The notes under the pieces: generated by a model
What the model was told of the DNA's origin: nothing
What the model saw: only the letters and a program-made list of their open reading frames with translations
Database searches by the model: none
Position numbers and translations under genes: made by a program
Shown: piece by piece, positions 52,689 through 61,537 of the stretch
How the letters are laid out: each line of letters begins with the position of its first letter
How positions within the stretch are numbered: position 1 is the stretch's first letter
Origin: an uncultured Flaviramulus sp.
GTDB lineage: Bacteria; Bacteroidota; Bacteroidia; Flavobacteriales; Flavobacteriaceae
Assembly: GCA_947495125.1 (NCBI GenBank)
Contig: CANLXL010000007.1
Location: 1-64,000 of the forward strand
Length of the DNA stretch: 64,000 nt
Direction of reading: 5' to 3'

Positions 52689-53567
52689 TTAGTTAATATG
52701 CTTTTGAGCTTTATATGATGAACGCACCAGAGCACTGCTTTCAACATGTCTAAACCCTAATTCTAACCCGATATCTTCGTATTCTTTAAATTGATCCGGT
52801 GTAACAAAATGTCTAACCGGTAAGTGCTTTTTACTAGGTTGAAGATATTGACCGATGGTAACAACATCGACATCATTGTCTTTTAAATCATGGAGCGTGG
52901 TGATAACCTCTTCTCGGGTTTCACCTAGTCCCAGCATGATTCCCGATTTTGTTCTACGCTGCCCCTGTTGCTTTAAGTATTTTAAAACGCCTAAACTTCT
53001 ATCATATTTGGCTTGAATACGAACTTCACGAGTAAGTCGTCTTACCGTTTCTATGTTGTGCGATACAACTTCCGGAGCCACATCTATAATTCTATCGATA
53101 TGTTGTTCAATGCCTTGAAAGTCTGGAATTAACGTTTCAAGGGTCGTTTCAGGATTCATTCTGCGCACCGCTTTTACGGTTTCAGCCCACATAATGCTCC
53201 CCATGTCTTTTAAATCGTCTCTATCGACACTGGTTAAAACGGCATGCTTTATTTTCATTAATTTAATAGAACGTGCAACTTTTTCCGGTTCATCCCAATC
53301 GACAGTTTCCGGTCTTCCAGTTTTTACGCCGCAAAAGCCACAAGAACGTGTGCAGATGTTTCCTAAAATCATGAAAGTTGCTGTGCCTTCTCCCCAGCAT
53401 TCTCCCATATTTGGACAACTTCCTGAAGTACAAATGGTGTTCAATTTGTATTTGTCAACCAAACTTCTTAGTTCGGTATATTTTTTACCTGTTGGTAGCT
53501 TTACGCGAAGCCATTTCGGTTTCGCTTGCCTTTCTGGTAATATATTAGAAACAGTTTCTGTATTCAT
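52689..53567 (-). CDS. lipA: Lipoyl synthase
   Basis: Radical SAM enzyme inserting two sulfurs into octanoyl-protein. 292 residues. The auxiliary cluster motif is [12 protein letters not shown], the radical SAM motif CTRSCGFC, and later [11 protein letters not shown] and [12 protein letters not shown] are standard; the C-terminal RSSYKA supplies the Ser ligand of the auxiliary cluster. Its lipoyl-partner lipB is not in the window. Directly followed by gap with a two-base gap. Confidence 0.97.
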   Translation of the reverse strand: MNTETVSNILPERQAKPKWLRVKLPTGKKYTELRSLVDKYKLNTICTSGSCPNMGECWGEGTATFMILGNICTRSCGFCGVKTGRPETVDWDEPEKVARSIKLMKIKHAVLTSVDRDDLKDMGSIMWAETVKAVRRMNPETTLETLIPDFQGIEQHIDRIIDVAPEVVSHNIETVRRLTREVRIQAKYDRSLGVLKYLKQQGQRRTKSGIMLGLGETREEVITTLHDLKDNDVDVVTIGQYLQPSKKHLPVRHFVTPDQFKEYEDIGLELGFRHVESSALVRSSYKAQKHIN

Positions 53568-53703
53568 TTGTAATACTTAATTGCTTTACGGGCGACATGA
53601 AATTCTCATCACAATCACCTCCATCATAATTTATATTTTAAGAGAGGTTTATTTTATCACGTAATAAAGGTACAAAGATACAAAGTATTCTATTAAAAGT
53701 GGG

Positions 53704-54918
53704 TTACAAAGTCGTTAGATACCAAATACTGAAACCTATTAGAAAGGTAATGCCTAACCAACTTAAAACATGTATTTTTTTAGAAGGTCTCCATGCCTTT
53801 GGAGTGTGCTTACTCGTTATTAAAACGTAATTTAATATGGCATAAAAAGGTGCCGTAATAAAGGATAGAATCGTTGCTATTTTTATTAAAAGCCCCATTT
53901 CGGAAGCTAAAAAAATAAAGATGAGGATAGTGCCAAGGGCTAAGAGTCCAATCCAAAACGGGTAGCCGAATTTTGTTGTATTTTTAAAAAGTAATTCAGT
54001 AGTTCTTGCCATCGCTCTAGGAGAGGCATCTAAGGTGGTAAGCGTTGTGCTAAACATGGTTGTAAATGCCGCAATACCTATAATGACATAAGCCCAGTTA
54101 CCCAGGCTAAAAGTATACATGTTTATTAATTGCTCGGAAAACATACTCGCAGAGTTACTAAATGTTTCTCCGCTATTAAACATGACTAAAGCCCCCAATA
54201 ATAAAAAACCAATACCCAATACTATAGTACTTATATAGCCAACATTAAAATCGAATAAAGCCGATTTTGGAGAAAATTGTTTTGTTTCTTTTTTCTTTTC
54301 AATAGCCCAAAGAGAATGCCATACGGAAATGTCCAACGGAGCAGGCATCCACCCCATAAAGGCAATTAAAAAAGCAATTTCTATGCTGTTATCCGGTAAT
54401 ATTTGGGTGAAAGAAATGGGATCCGGATTATTGGTAAAGGCTATAATTACTGCTGCCAGAGTGCTTATACTTAATGTTATGATGATGATTTTTATCAACC
54501 GGTCCAATAGTTTGTATTTACCAAATATTAATAATGCAAGGCAGATTAAAAGAATGATAACAGTCCAAACTTCAATACTAACAAAATTACCAAAAAGCGT
54601 TGATGCTAAACCGGCAGTTACAATAGTTACAGCAGTTTGAATGGTAAACATGGTTGCAAAACTTAAAATGTAATAAATCACTAAAGCGTTTTTGCCTAAT
54701 TTTTTGTATCCATCGAGTAAACTTTCCCCCGTGGCTGATGCATATCGCGGACCAAATTGGAAGAAAGGGTATTTGAATAAATTTACCAATAGAAGTGCCC
54801 AAATTAAGCCCATTCCAAAATCGGCACCGGCTCGAGTAGATTGCACTAAATGCGATACGCCTATGGCTGCTCCCGCAAAAAGTAATCCCGGACCAAGGTT
54901 TTTTAGTTTAGTAACCAT
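53704..54918 (-). CDS. Divergent Nramp-family transporter
   Basis: 404 residues, about eleven membrane segments. LGPGLLFAGAAIGVSHLVQS starts TM1, where the canonical metal-binding DPGN of Nramp should be, but here it is GVSH. In TM6 the canonical MPH appears as GWMPAPLDISVWHS: the Met-Pro is kept, the His is not. Both departures suggest a substrate other than Mn/Fe, as in other non-canonical branches; the actual substrate is unknown. ATG overlaps the sigma-factor stop by one base, so it belongs to the GT2-sigma unit. Confidence 0.85.
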   Translation of the reverse strand: MVTKLKNLGPGLLFAGAAIGVSHLVQSTRAGADFGMGLIWALLLVNLFKYPFFQFGPRYASATGESLLDGYKKLGKNALVIYYILSFATMFTIQTAVTIVTAGLASTLFGNFVSIEVWTVIILLICLALLIFGKYKLLDRLIKIIIITLSISTLAAVIIAFTNNPDPISFTQILPDNSIEIAFLIAFMGWMPAPLDISVWHSLWAIEKKKETKQFSPKSALFDFNVGYISTIVLGIGFLLLGALVMFNSGETFSNSASMFSEQLINMYTFSLGNWAYVIIGIAAFTTMFSTTLTTLDASPRAMARTTELLFKNTTKFGYPFWIGLLALGTILIFIFLASEMGLLIKIATILSFITAPFYAILNYVLITSKHTPKAWRPSKKIHVLSWLGITFLIGFSIWYLTTL

Positions 54919-55463
54919 TATTTTTCCTGAATAATTTCTGCCAGTAATTTTTTAGCGCGCAATAACTTGACTTTAACATTATTTATAGACTCATCCAGCT
55001 CTTGAGATATTTCTTTATAAGATAATTCCTGAAAATATCGCAAATTAATGACTTCTTGATAATGCGGTTTTAACTTTTTAATATCCCGAAGTAATTTTGC
55101 TAAATGCTGTTCGGTTATTAGTTTATCCTCTGGGGAAGGTGACTCATCTAAAACCTGATAAACCGTGTCATCGTCGTTGGATACGATTTGACCAATTGAA
55201 TTTTTCTCTTTTCGCAATAAATCGATATGAATATTTTTTGAAATGGTAATTAGCCAGGTTTTGAATTTATAACGCGTATCATATGTGCCTATTTTGTCAA
55301 AAGCTTTTGAAAAAGTTTGTATGGTAATATCTTCGGCGTCATTTTCGTTTTCAATACGTTTTAGTTGAAATCCATAAACAACATCCCAAAACTGATCTAA
55401 TAGGTAATTAAATGCTTTTTGGTCATTTTCTTTCGCTCGCTGGATGGCTTCTTTTATTTCCAA
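54918..55463 (-). CDS. ECF RNA polymerase sigma factor without adjacent anti-sigma
   Basis: 181 residues. Region 2 includes NYLLDQFWDVVYGFQLKRI, NDAEDITIQTFSKAFDKI and KFKTWLITISKNIHIDLLRK; region 4 includes LKPHYQEVINLRYFQELSYK and an HTH ending SINNVKVKLLRAKKLL. The frame opens only with TTG at 55463 (an in-frame stop lies eight codons upstream; no ATG). It overlaps the end of the GT2 gene by ten bases and the Nramp start by one. No FecR or RskA gene is nearby. Confidence 0.9.
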   Translation of the reverse strand: MEIKEAIQRAKENDQKAFNYLLDQFWDVVYGFQLKRIENENDAEDITIQTFSKAFDKIGTYDTRYKFKTWLITISKNIHIDLLRKEKNSIGQIVSNDDDTVYQVLDESPSPEDKLITEQHLAKLLRDIKKLKPHYQEVINLRYFQELSYKEISQELDESINNVKVKLLRAKKLLAEIIQEK

Positions 55464-56566
55464 TAATTTGGTTTCGCTATGAGATTATTTATAAATATAG
55501 TTAATTGTATAATCATTAAAAAAAAATCTAAAAAAGGAAGTGTTGTTAAAAGATCGTTTTCCTTAAGTTTTTTTGAAGAAGACCCAATCACAATGTATTG
55601 TACGATAAGACGTAATATAAATAAAGATATTACGATTTGCCAATTAAATTGAAAGATGATTAGGGCTAGACCTGTAACCCAAAAAAAGAAGTTAGATATA
55701 TAAATTAGACCTAGCAGAAGTTTATGCTTAAGCTTATAATAATTTGCCGTTGAAACATGACGTCTTTTTTGCTGAAACCAACTGTTAAAAGAGGTTTCCG
55801 GGATTGATGCCGTAAAACTGTTTTTTGAAATGCAAATGGCTGTGTTTTTATGCGTAGCGACCTGGTTTACAAATAAATCATCATCACCCGATAAAATGTT
55901 CATATGGTTAACAAAGCCTTTGGCGTTAAAAAATGCGTCTTTTCTATACGCTAAATTTCTACCAACCCCCATGTAGGGCATTCCCATTTTCGCAAAAGAG
56001 AAATAATATATTGCTGTAATTAAAGTCTCAAAGCGGATAAGCTTATTAAGTAGTGAGTTTTTCGTTTTAGTATAGGCTCCGTAACCCAATACAATCGTTT
56101 TTTCATTACTGAAATGAGCGCTCATTTGTTTAATCCAATACTTTGAAACCGGCTTACAGTCGGCATCAGTAAATAATAAAAAATCATTTTTTGAGGCTTT
56201 TATGCCAAGGGTTAATGCGTACTTTTTATTTCCCCAAAAAGCTTCGTTGTTTTCTACATTTACGATCTTTATATTATCGTGATTGCTCGCAAATTCCTCC
56301 ATGACCTTCAGTGTATGGTCATAAGAGGCATCATTAATGAGTATGATTTCAAAATCGGGATAGTTCTGGGTTATTACAGAAGGCAAAAACGAGGTTAAGT
56401 TTTCAGCTTCATTTTTTGCACAGATAATAACAGAGATGGCAATATTCTTCCGGTGTTTTTTAGGTTCTTTAGAAAAGGCAAATCGTCCAAAAAATAATAT
56501 ATAAAATATAACTTGAATAAAAACTACAGCGATAAATGTGTAGAATAATATATCAAGAAACATCAT
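55454..56566 (-). CDS. Family 2 glycosyltransferase, membrane-bound
   Basis: 370 residues. N-terminal membrane helix (DILFYTFIAVVFIQVIFYIL), GT-A catalytic domain with ISVIICAKNEAENL, EIILINDASYDHT, the DxD-type DADCKPVS and GDDDLFVNQ, and QQKRRH as the QxxRW-like acceptor motif, then two to three C-terminal helices. Probably makes a polysaccharide or glycolipid. Neighbour of the ECF sigma gene, with which it shares ten bases. Confidence 0.93.
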   Translation of the reverse strand: MMFLDILFYTFIAVVFIQVIFYILFFGRFAFSKEPKKHRKNIAISVIICAKNEAENLTSFLPSVITQNYPDFEIILINDASYDHTLKVMEEFASNHDNIKIVNVENNEAFWGNKKYALTLGIKASKNDFLLFTDADCKPVSKYWIKQMSAHFSNEKTIVLGYGAYTKTKNSLLNKLIRFETLITAIYYFSFAKMGMPYMGVGRNLAYRKDAFFNAKGFVNHMNILSGDDDLFVNQVATHKNTAICISKNSFTASIPETSFNSWFQQKRRHVSTANYYKLKHKLLLGLIYISNFFFWVTGLALIIFQFNWQIVISLFILRLIVQYIVIGSSSKKLKENDLLTTLPFLDFFLMIIQLTIFINNLIAKPNYWK

Positions 56567-56572
56567 AAACGT

Positions 56573-56776
56573 TTAGGAGTGTTGAGGTTCGTTACATTCG
56601 CTAAATTGATCGGGAGTTTTACCACAAAAACCGCAGGCTTCACCATCTTTGTTCAATATGGGATTTTGACTGGCGCAGGTGCCAGCAAATTTACCGTCCT
56701 TTTTAGCCCAAATTTTTATAGCAATTCCGGCAATTCCTAAGCCCAATAAAATAACGGTTATTAAAAGAAGTTTCAT
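56573..56776 (-). CDS. Small membrane protein with Cys-rich tail
   Basis: 67 residues. A membrane helix (LLLITVILLGLGIAGIAIKI) is followed by KKDGKFAGTCASQNPILN and CGFCGKTPDQFSEC, four Cys in a CxnCxxC-xn-C pattern suited to metal binding or a disulfide pair. It is conserved in Flavobacteriia under names such as membrane or secreted protein. Function unknown. It is the first gene of the unit, six bases before GT2. Confidence 0.75.
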   Translation of the reverse strand: MKLLLITVILLGLGIAGIAIKIWAKKDGKFAGTCASQNPILNKDGEACGFCGKTPDQFSECNEPQHS

Positions 56777-57044
56777 TTGTTTTATTTGTTTGTTAGAGGA
56801 TTTTTACATCTCTCATTGAATTATTCTTAAAAGGAGTTTACGAATGAATCTCCGGTTATACCCAAAGCTAAATTTATATAGTATGGGGTTATTTCATAAG
56901 AAAAATTTTATGCAAAGATAATGCTTTTACCTATAAATTAATGAGTGGTTTTAAGACTTAGTCGTGTGACGGAATTAGATATTTGTGTCTTATGTTATAT
57001 AATTATTTGTAAATTAACAATCTAACCATTTAACTAAAAGAATT

Positions 57045-57731
57045 ATGAAAAAATTATTTGCTGAATTTTTTGGAACATTTTGGCTCGTTTTTGGCGGATG
57101 TGGCAGTGCCGTGTTTGCCGCTGGTTTTCCGGAACTGGGTATTGGCTTTGCAGGTGTAGCATTGGCTTTTGGACTTACCGTTTTAACTATGGCTTATGCT
57201 GTTGGGCATATTTCGGGAGGGCATTTCAATCCGGCTGTATCACTTGGTTTGTGGGCAGGAGGAAAGTTTGAAGCTAAAGATTTGATAGGTTATATCATAG
57301 CGCAATTAATTGGCGCTATTGTTGCGGCCGGAGCTTTATATTTAATAGTAACCAATAAATCGGATTTTGTAGATATTGGTGGTTTTGCGGCCAATGGCTA
57401 TGGGGAATTATCGCCGGGAGGGTATTCTATGACAGCGGCACTGGTAGCCGAGTTTTTATTAACCTTGTTTTTCCTTTTAATAATTTTAGGAAGTACGAAT
57501 GTTAGAGCTCCAAAAGGTTTTGCTCCAATTGCTATTGGATTAGGTTTAACCTTAATTCATTTAATTAGTATTCCTATTACAAATACTTCTGTTAATCCTG
57601 CGCGTTCAACAAGTCAAGCGCTATTTGCAGGAGGTGAATTTACAGTACAGCTTTGGTTGTTCTGGGTAGCCCCAATTGCAGGAGCATTGGTGGCAGGATT
57701 TATCCATAAATCTTTATTTGATAAAGAATAG
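57045..57731 (+). CDS. aqpZ: Aquaporin Z
   Basis: Inner-membrane water channel, 228 residues, six helices. Both NPA boxes are present: [12 protein letters not shown] and [30 protein letters not shown] is the standard opening. Residues around the second NPA (NPARS) and the strong hydrophobic content match the AqpZ rather than the GlpF branch. Single gene with 268 bases of upstream spacer, in which I see AT-rich sequence but no exact -7 box, and a shared terminator behind. Confidence 0.96.
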   Translation: MKKLFAEFFGTFWLVFGGCGSAVFAAGFPELGIGFAGVALAFGLTVLTMAYAVGHISGGHFNPAVSLGLWAGGKFEAKDLIGYIIAQLIGAIVAAGALYLIVTNKSDFVDIGGFAANGYGELSPGGYSMTAALVAEFLLTLFFLLIILGSTNVRAPKGFAPIAIGLGLTLIHLISIPITNTSVNPARSTSQALFAGGEFTVQLWLFWVAPIAGALVAGFIHKSLFDKE

Positions 57732-57753
57732 AGTTTAAAGAAGATATAATATT

Positions 57754-57786
57754 AAAGCCTCGTTTTAAATTTAAAACGAGGCTTTT
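57754..57786. terminator. Bidirectional terminator between aqpZ and anti-sigma gene
   Basis: Perfect 32-base palindrome, AAAGCCTCGTTTTAAA joined to its complement; in RNA the central AT pairs open to form the loop. It separates convergent genes. Confidence 0.85.
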
Positions 57787-57810
57787 CATTGAGGGATTTA
57801 TATAATTAAT

Positions 57811-58599
57811 TTATTGCAAACTTATTTCTGCTACTGTGTTTTCTGTAGACGCAATAGTATTACCTCCTTTAGGCTCTATAGTGATATTAAGGCCTAAAGC
57901 ATTTTCGGCATAAGGGATGTTTATTAATTTCCTGTCAGCTTCATTTAAAATACCCAAACTTACCATTTTACCTTGCAAATCAGCCCAAATTTGATAGCAC
58001 TGTTCTTCAGGTAATTGAGGTAAAGAAACAACATCGATCATAGATGTCTTTTCTTTTGAGTTAATATAGGCAACAGTTTTGAGGTCTTTGGCTCTTTCAT
58101 TTCCTGAGATAATATATTTCTGTGTTTCAGGGTTATTAAGTTTTAAGAGTTGTCTCATCACATTATCCAACATTTTATTGTTGTTCTCAATATCGCTTCG
58201 CAAATCGAAAATCTCCTCTACAACAACCTGGTTTTCGTTAGAGAGTTTTTGATTCTGAGAATAAAATATATATGATGTTCCCGCAAAAATTAAAGCCGCA
58301 ACACTAGCAGCAACGCTAAATTTGTACCACGATTTGTATTTTTTCGTAGTATCCATTTTGATTACAGGTGTTTCATCAAGTTCATCCAAGATATTATCCA
58401 GGACGCCTTTTGGAGCTTCAACAGCATTGCTTTTTGCAACAATTTCTAAGTTGAATTGCAATGTGTTGTATGCATTCTGTACTTCGGGGTATCTAGAAAT
58501 GTAAGTTTCGACCATTTCCGTTTCGGCAGAAGTAGTTTCACCTAAAAGATATTTTTCTAATAGGTCAGAATTTAAAAAAGTAGATATTTTCTCATTCAT
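57811..58599 (-). CDS. RskA-like anti-sigma factor
   Basis: 262 residues. Cytoplasmic N-terminus about 1-105, with LLEKYLLGETTSAETEMVE, lacking the Cys/His of ZAS-type anti-sigmas; one membrane helix about 109-127 (VAASVAALIFAGTSYIFY); a coiled coil; and a periplasmic C-terminal domain with YQIWADLQGKMVSLGIL and LGLNITIEPKGG, the RskA C-terminal family. It should hold the neighbouring sigma factor at the membrane until cleaved. Follows the sigma gene by ten bases. Confidence 0.9.
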   Translation of the reverse strand: MNEKISTFLNSDLLEKYLLGETTSAETEMVETYISRYPEVQNAYNTLQFNLEIVAKSNAVEAPKGVLDNILDELDETPVIKMDTTKKYKSWYKFSVAASVAALIFAGTSYIFYSQNQKLSNENQVVVEEIFDLRSDIENNNKMLDNVMRQLLKLNNPETQKYIISGNERAKDLKTVAYINSKEKTSMIDVVSLPQLPEEQCYQIWADLQGKMVSLGILNEADRKLINIPYAENALGLNITIEPKGGNTIASTENTVAEISLQ

Positions 58600-58609
58600 G
58601 ACATTATTT

Positions 58610-59140
58610 TTAAGGATTATAGACTTTTTTCAGTTCTCTTAATCCAATTTTTAATCTTGATTTTATAGTTCCAAGCGGAATCTCTAATTCATCGCTTGCT
58701 TCTTGTTGTGTCATACCCTCAAAAAAGAGCGCATTAATGACGATTTGATATTTTTCATCTAAACGACTTAGATGCTTTTTTATATCTAAAACATCCTCGT
58801 TTAATCCATTGGATGTTATCTTATATACGGTAGAAGTCTCTATTTGGACTTCTTTACCGGTTTTGTTCTTTAAAGATCTCACTTTATCAATGGAAGTGTT
58901 ATAGGCAATTCTGTATAACCATGTGAACAATTTGGCCTTGCTGGAATCATATTTTTTAGCATACCTCCAAATCTTTATAAAAGTTTCCTGAAGTACATCT
59001 TGAGCTACTTCATCGTCAGTAATCACCTTTTTAATTACCCCATACAGTGCATCTGCGTAGTTTTTATAAAGTAAGGTAATGGCTTTTTTATCGCCATTTT
59101 CCAGTAAATTAACTATTTCTTTTTCTATTGCTGAAATCAA
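58610..59140 (-). CDS. ECF sigma factor (SigK-like) paired with RskA-type anti-sigma
   Basis: 176 residues. Region 2: LYKNYADALYGVIKKVI, then VAQDVLQETFIKIWRYAKKY and FTWLYRIAYNTSIDKVRSLK. Region 4: LDEKYQIVINALFFEGMTQQ, then ASDELEIPLGTIKSRLKIGL. The visible start is TTG at 59140; the frame stays open for some codons upstream without ATG, so the exact N-terminus is uncertain. The GMTQQEASDELEIPLGT helix-turn-helix is diagnostic for this SigK/ECF19-like group. Confidence 0.93.
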   Translation of the reverse strand: MISAIEKEIVNLLENGDKKAITLLYKNYADALYGVIKKVITDDEVAQDVLQETFIKIWRYAKKYDSSKAKLFTWLYRIAYNTSIDKVRSLKNKTGKEVQIETSTVYKITSNGLNEDVLDIKKHLSRLDEKYQIVINALFFEGMTQQEASDELEIPLGTIKSRLKIGLRELKKVYNP

Positions 59141-59209
59141 GATGAATTTGGTTTTAACTAAATACAGATTACGTAGGTCATAACTCCAAAGTTAGAGATT
59201 TCTTTTAAA

Positions 59210-60223
59210 TTATAGGATATTTACTTCAGCTTCTATTGAAATATTGAATAACCTCTTTACCGTTTTCTGAATTAATTTCGATAGCTTCAAAATGTCGGAC
59301 CCTTTGGCGTTTCCATAATTAACAAGTACTAGGGCTTGATTTTTATGCACACCATAGTCTCCAAAGCGTTTCCCTTTAAATCCGGCTTTTTCAATAAGCC
59401 AGCCGGCCGGGATCTTTATCTCGTTATTAGAGATTGTATAACTTGGAATATTTTGAAAACTTTGTGTTAATGTATTATAATCTGCCTTGCTAATTATTGG
59501 GTTCTTAAAAAAACTACCACTGTTTCCAATCTCTTTGGGATCTGGCAATTTGCTTTGACGAATTTGTATTACAGCTTCTGAAATGTCTTGAATGTTAGGA
59601 TTTGTAACCTGCATAATCTCAAGTTGTGCTGCAATACTACCATAATTAACGTTTCGCTTATGGTGCTTTTTAGAAAGTTTAAATGTTACACTGGTAATAA
59701 CATATTTCCCTTTTAATTCTTGTTTGAAAATGGAGTTCCTATATCCAAAATCACAATCGGCCTTTGAAAATGACCGTAACTCATAATTTTCTAATGAAAC
59801 CGCCGTGCAAGACACAAAAGTATCTTTCAATTCAACACCATAAGCACCAATATTTTGAATGGGAGCGGTACCCACATTACCAGGTATTAAAGATAAATTT
59901 TCGATTCCTCCAAGATCATTTTTCAGACACCAAAGTACAAATTCATGCCAATTTTCACCGGCATTTGCTTTTACAATAGCATAATCTTCATCTTCAGAAG
60001 TTATCGAAATACCCTTTATATTGATGTGAATGACTAATGTCTCTTGATTTTGGGTTAATAGCATATTACTTCCGCCTCCCAAAATAAGTTTGTCAGGAAA
60101 TCCTTTTAGGACTAAAACATCATTTAATTCCTCAAGAGTGCTTACAGAAACAAAATGCTTTGCAAGAACTTCAATACCAAAGGTATTATATTGTTTTAAG
60201 GAGATGTTTTGTTGTATTTGCAC
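59210..60223 (-). CDS. murB: UDP-N-acetylenolpyruvoylglucosamine reductase
   Basis: FAD/NADPH enzyme of peptidoglycan precursor synthesis (UDP-GlcNAc-enolpyruvate to UDP-MurNAc). 337 residues, type I like E. coli. LILGGGSNMLL, SLIPGNVGTAPIQNIGAYG, the catalytic Ser in GNSGSFFKNPII, and IEKAGFKGKRFGDYGVHKNQ. It starts with GTG at 60223, and this codon shares a base with the TAG of the aminotransferase gene (TAGTG). Confidence 0.97.
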   Translation of the reverse strand: MQIQQNISLKQYNTFGIEVLAKHFVSVSTLEELNDVLVLKGFPDKLILGGGSNMLLTQNQETLVIHINIKGISITSEDEDYAIVKANAGENWHEFVLWCLKNDLGGIENLSLIPGNVGTAPIQNIGAYGVELKDTFVSCTAVSLENYELRSFSKADCDFGYRNSIFKQELKGKYVITSVTFKLSKKHHKRNVNYGSIAAQLEIMQVTNPNIQDISEAVIQIRQSKLPDPKEIGNSGSFFKNPIISKADYNTLTQSFQNIPSYTISNNEIKIPAGWLIEKAGFKGKRFGDYGVHKNQALVLVNYGNAKGSDILKLSKLIQKTVKRLFNISIEAEVNIL

Positions 60224-61413
60224 TAGTCTTTGTAAACTTTTAAGGCTTCTTTTATGATATTGACTGCTTTTATTAAGCTTTCTTTTTTAAGTACGTAAGC
60301 AATTCTTATTTGGTTCAGGCCTACTCCCGGTGTAGAATAAAATCCTCCAGCCGGAGCTACCATAACCGTTTCTCCGTCAACATCAAAATGTTCCAAAAGC
60401 CATTGCGCAAACTCATCGGAATTTTTAACCGGGAGCTCAGCAATACAATAGAATGCACCTTTTGGTTTTGCTACTTTGACGCCGTCAATATTTTGGAGTT
60501 CATTAATAAGCGTATTTCTTCGATCTACATATTCTTCAATAACTGCGTCGAAATAGCTTTGAGGCGTTTCTAATGCCGCTTCACTTGCTATTTGTGCTAA
60601 GGTTGGTGGACTTAAACGCGCTTGTGCAAATTTTAATGCCGTTTGAATGACTTCTTTGTTTTTCGAGACGAGGCAACCAATTCTGGCTCCGCACATACTA
60701 TATCGCTTAGATACAGAATCTATCATTATCGCATGATGGTCCAATCCGGTTTCCTGCATTACGGAATAGTGTGAATTACCATCGTAAGCAAACTCGCGGT
60801 AAACTTCATCAGCAATTAAAAATAAATCATGCTTTTTAACAATGGCGGCTAACTTTTGTATTTCTTCCTTAGAATATAAGTAGCCCGTAGGATTGCCGGG
60901 ATTACAAATTAGGATGGCCTTTGTTTTTGACGTAATAAGTTTTTCAAACGCTTCAATAGGTGGTAATGCAAAATTATCCTCTATTTTTGAAATGACAGGT
61001 ACTACTTTTATGCCTGAAGCTGTTGAAAAGCCATTGTAATTTGCATAAAAAGGCTCCGGAATAATAATTTCGTCATCAACATCCATAATACTTCCAAAGG
61101 CAAAAAGAAGCGCTTCACTGCCTCCTGTGGTTACAATAATATCGTTATGTGTAACATGAATATTATGGTTTTTATAATAGGACGCAATTTTTTCTCTGTA
61201 AATTTCAGACCCTTCCGATCTGGAGTAGGCAAGGACATCAATATTGCTGTCTTTTACGGCTTGTAAAGCTACTTCGGGAGTTTTAATATCGGGTTGTCCA
61301 ATATTTAAATAATATATCGATTTACCATCTTTAACGGCTTGTTCTGCATAAGGAACCAGTTTGCGAATTGGCGATTGGGGCATAAGCTGCCCTTTTTTTG
61401 AAATTGCTGGCAT
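60223..61413 (-). CDS. Class I/II PLP-dependent aminotransferase
   Basis: 396 residues, AspC-like fold type I. YLNIGQPDIKTP at the N-terminus, IVTTGGSEALLFAFGSI, the Asn in ILICNPGNPTGYLY, Asp-x-x-Tyr in LIADEVYREFAYDG, the PLP Lys in DSVSKRYSMCGARIGC, and the C-terminal Arg in GLNQIRIAYVL. An aspartate/aromatic-type aminotransferase is most likely; the keto acid partner is not fixed. One-base overlap with murB suggests cotranscription. Confidence 0.92.
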   Translation of the reverse strand: MPAISKKGQLMPQSPIRKLVPYAEQAVKDGKSIYYLNIGQPDIKTPEVALQAVKDSNIDVLAYSRSEGSEIYREKIASYYKNHNIHVTHNDIIVTTGGSEALLFAFGSIMDVDDEIIIPEPFYANYNGFSTASGIKVVPVISKIEDNFALPPIEAFEKLITSKTKAILICNPGNPTGYLYSKEEIQKLAAIVKKHDLFLIADEVYREFAYDGNSHYSVMQETGLDHHAIMIDSVSKRYSMCGARIGCLVSKNKEVIQTALKFAQARLSPPTLAQIASEAALETPQSYFDAVIEEYVDRRNTLINELQNIDGVKVAKPKGAFYCIAELPVKNSDEFAQWLLEHFDVDGETVMVAPAGGFYSTPGVGLNQIRIAYVLKKESLIKAVNIIKEALKVYKD

Positions 61414-61537
61414 TTTAAAAGTTTTAAAAGTGCAAAGTTGAGAAAATTATCTTAAAGTTTTTTTAAAATTCCTCCATAAAAAGCCCAGGTTGTTCTAAAG
61501 ATTTGTAAATTGATTAATGAAAATTTTTTCTTTCATC

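Noticed and set aside
53194-53580. 128-codon open frame antisense to lipA
   Set aside because: LipA radical SAM cysteines fix the real frame; the opposite frame shows no domain.
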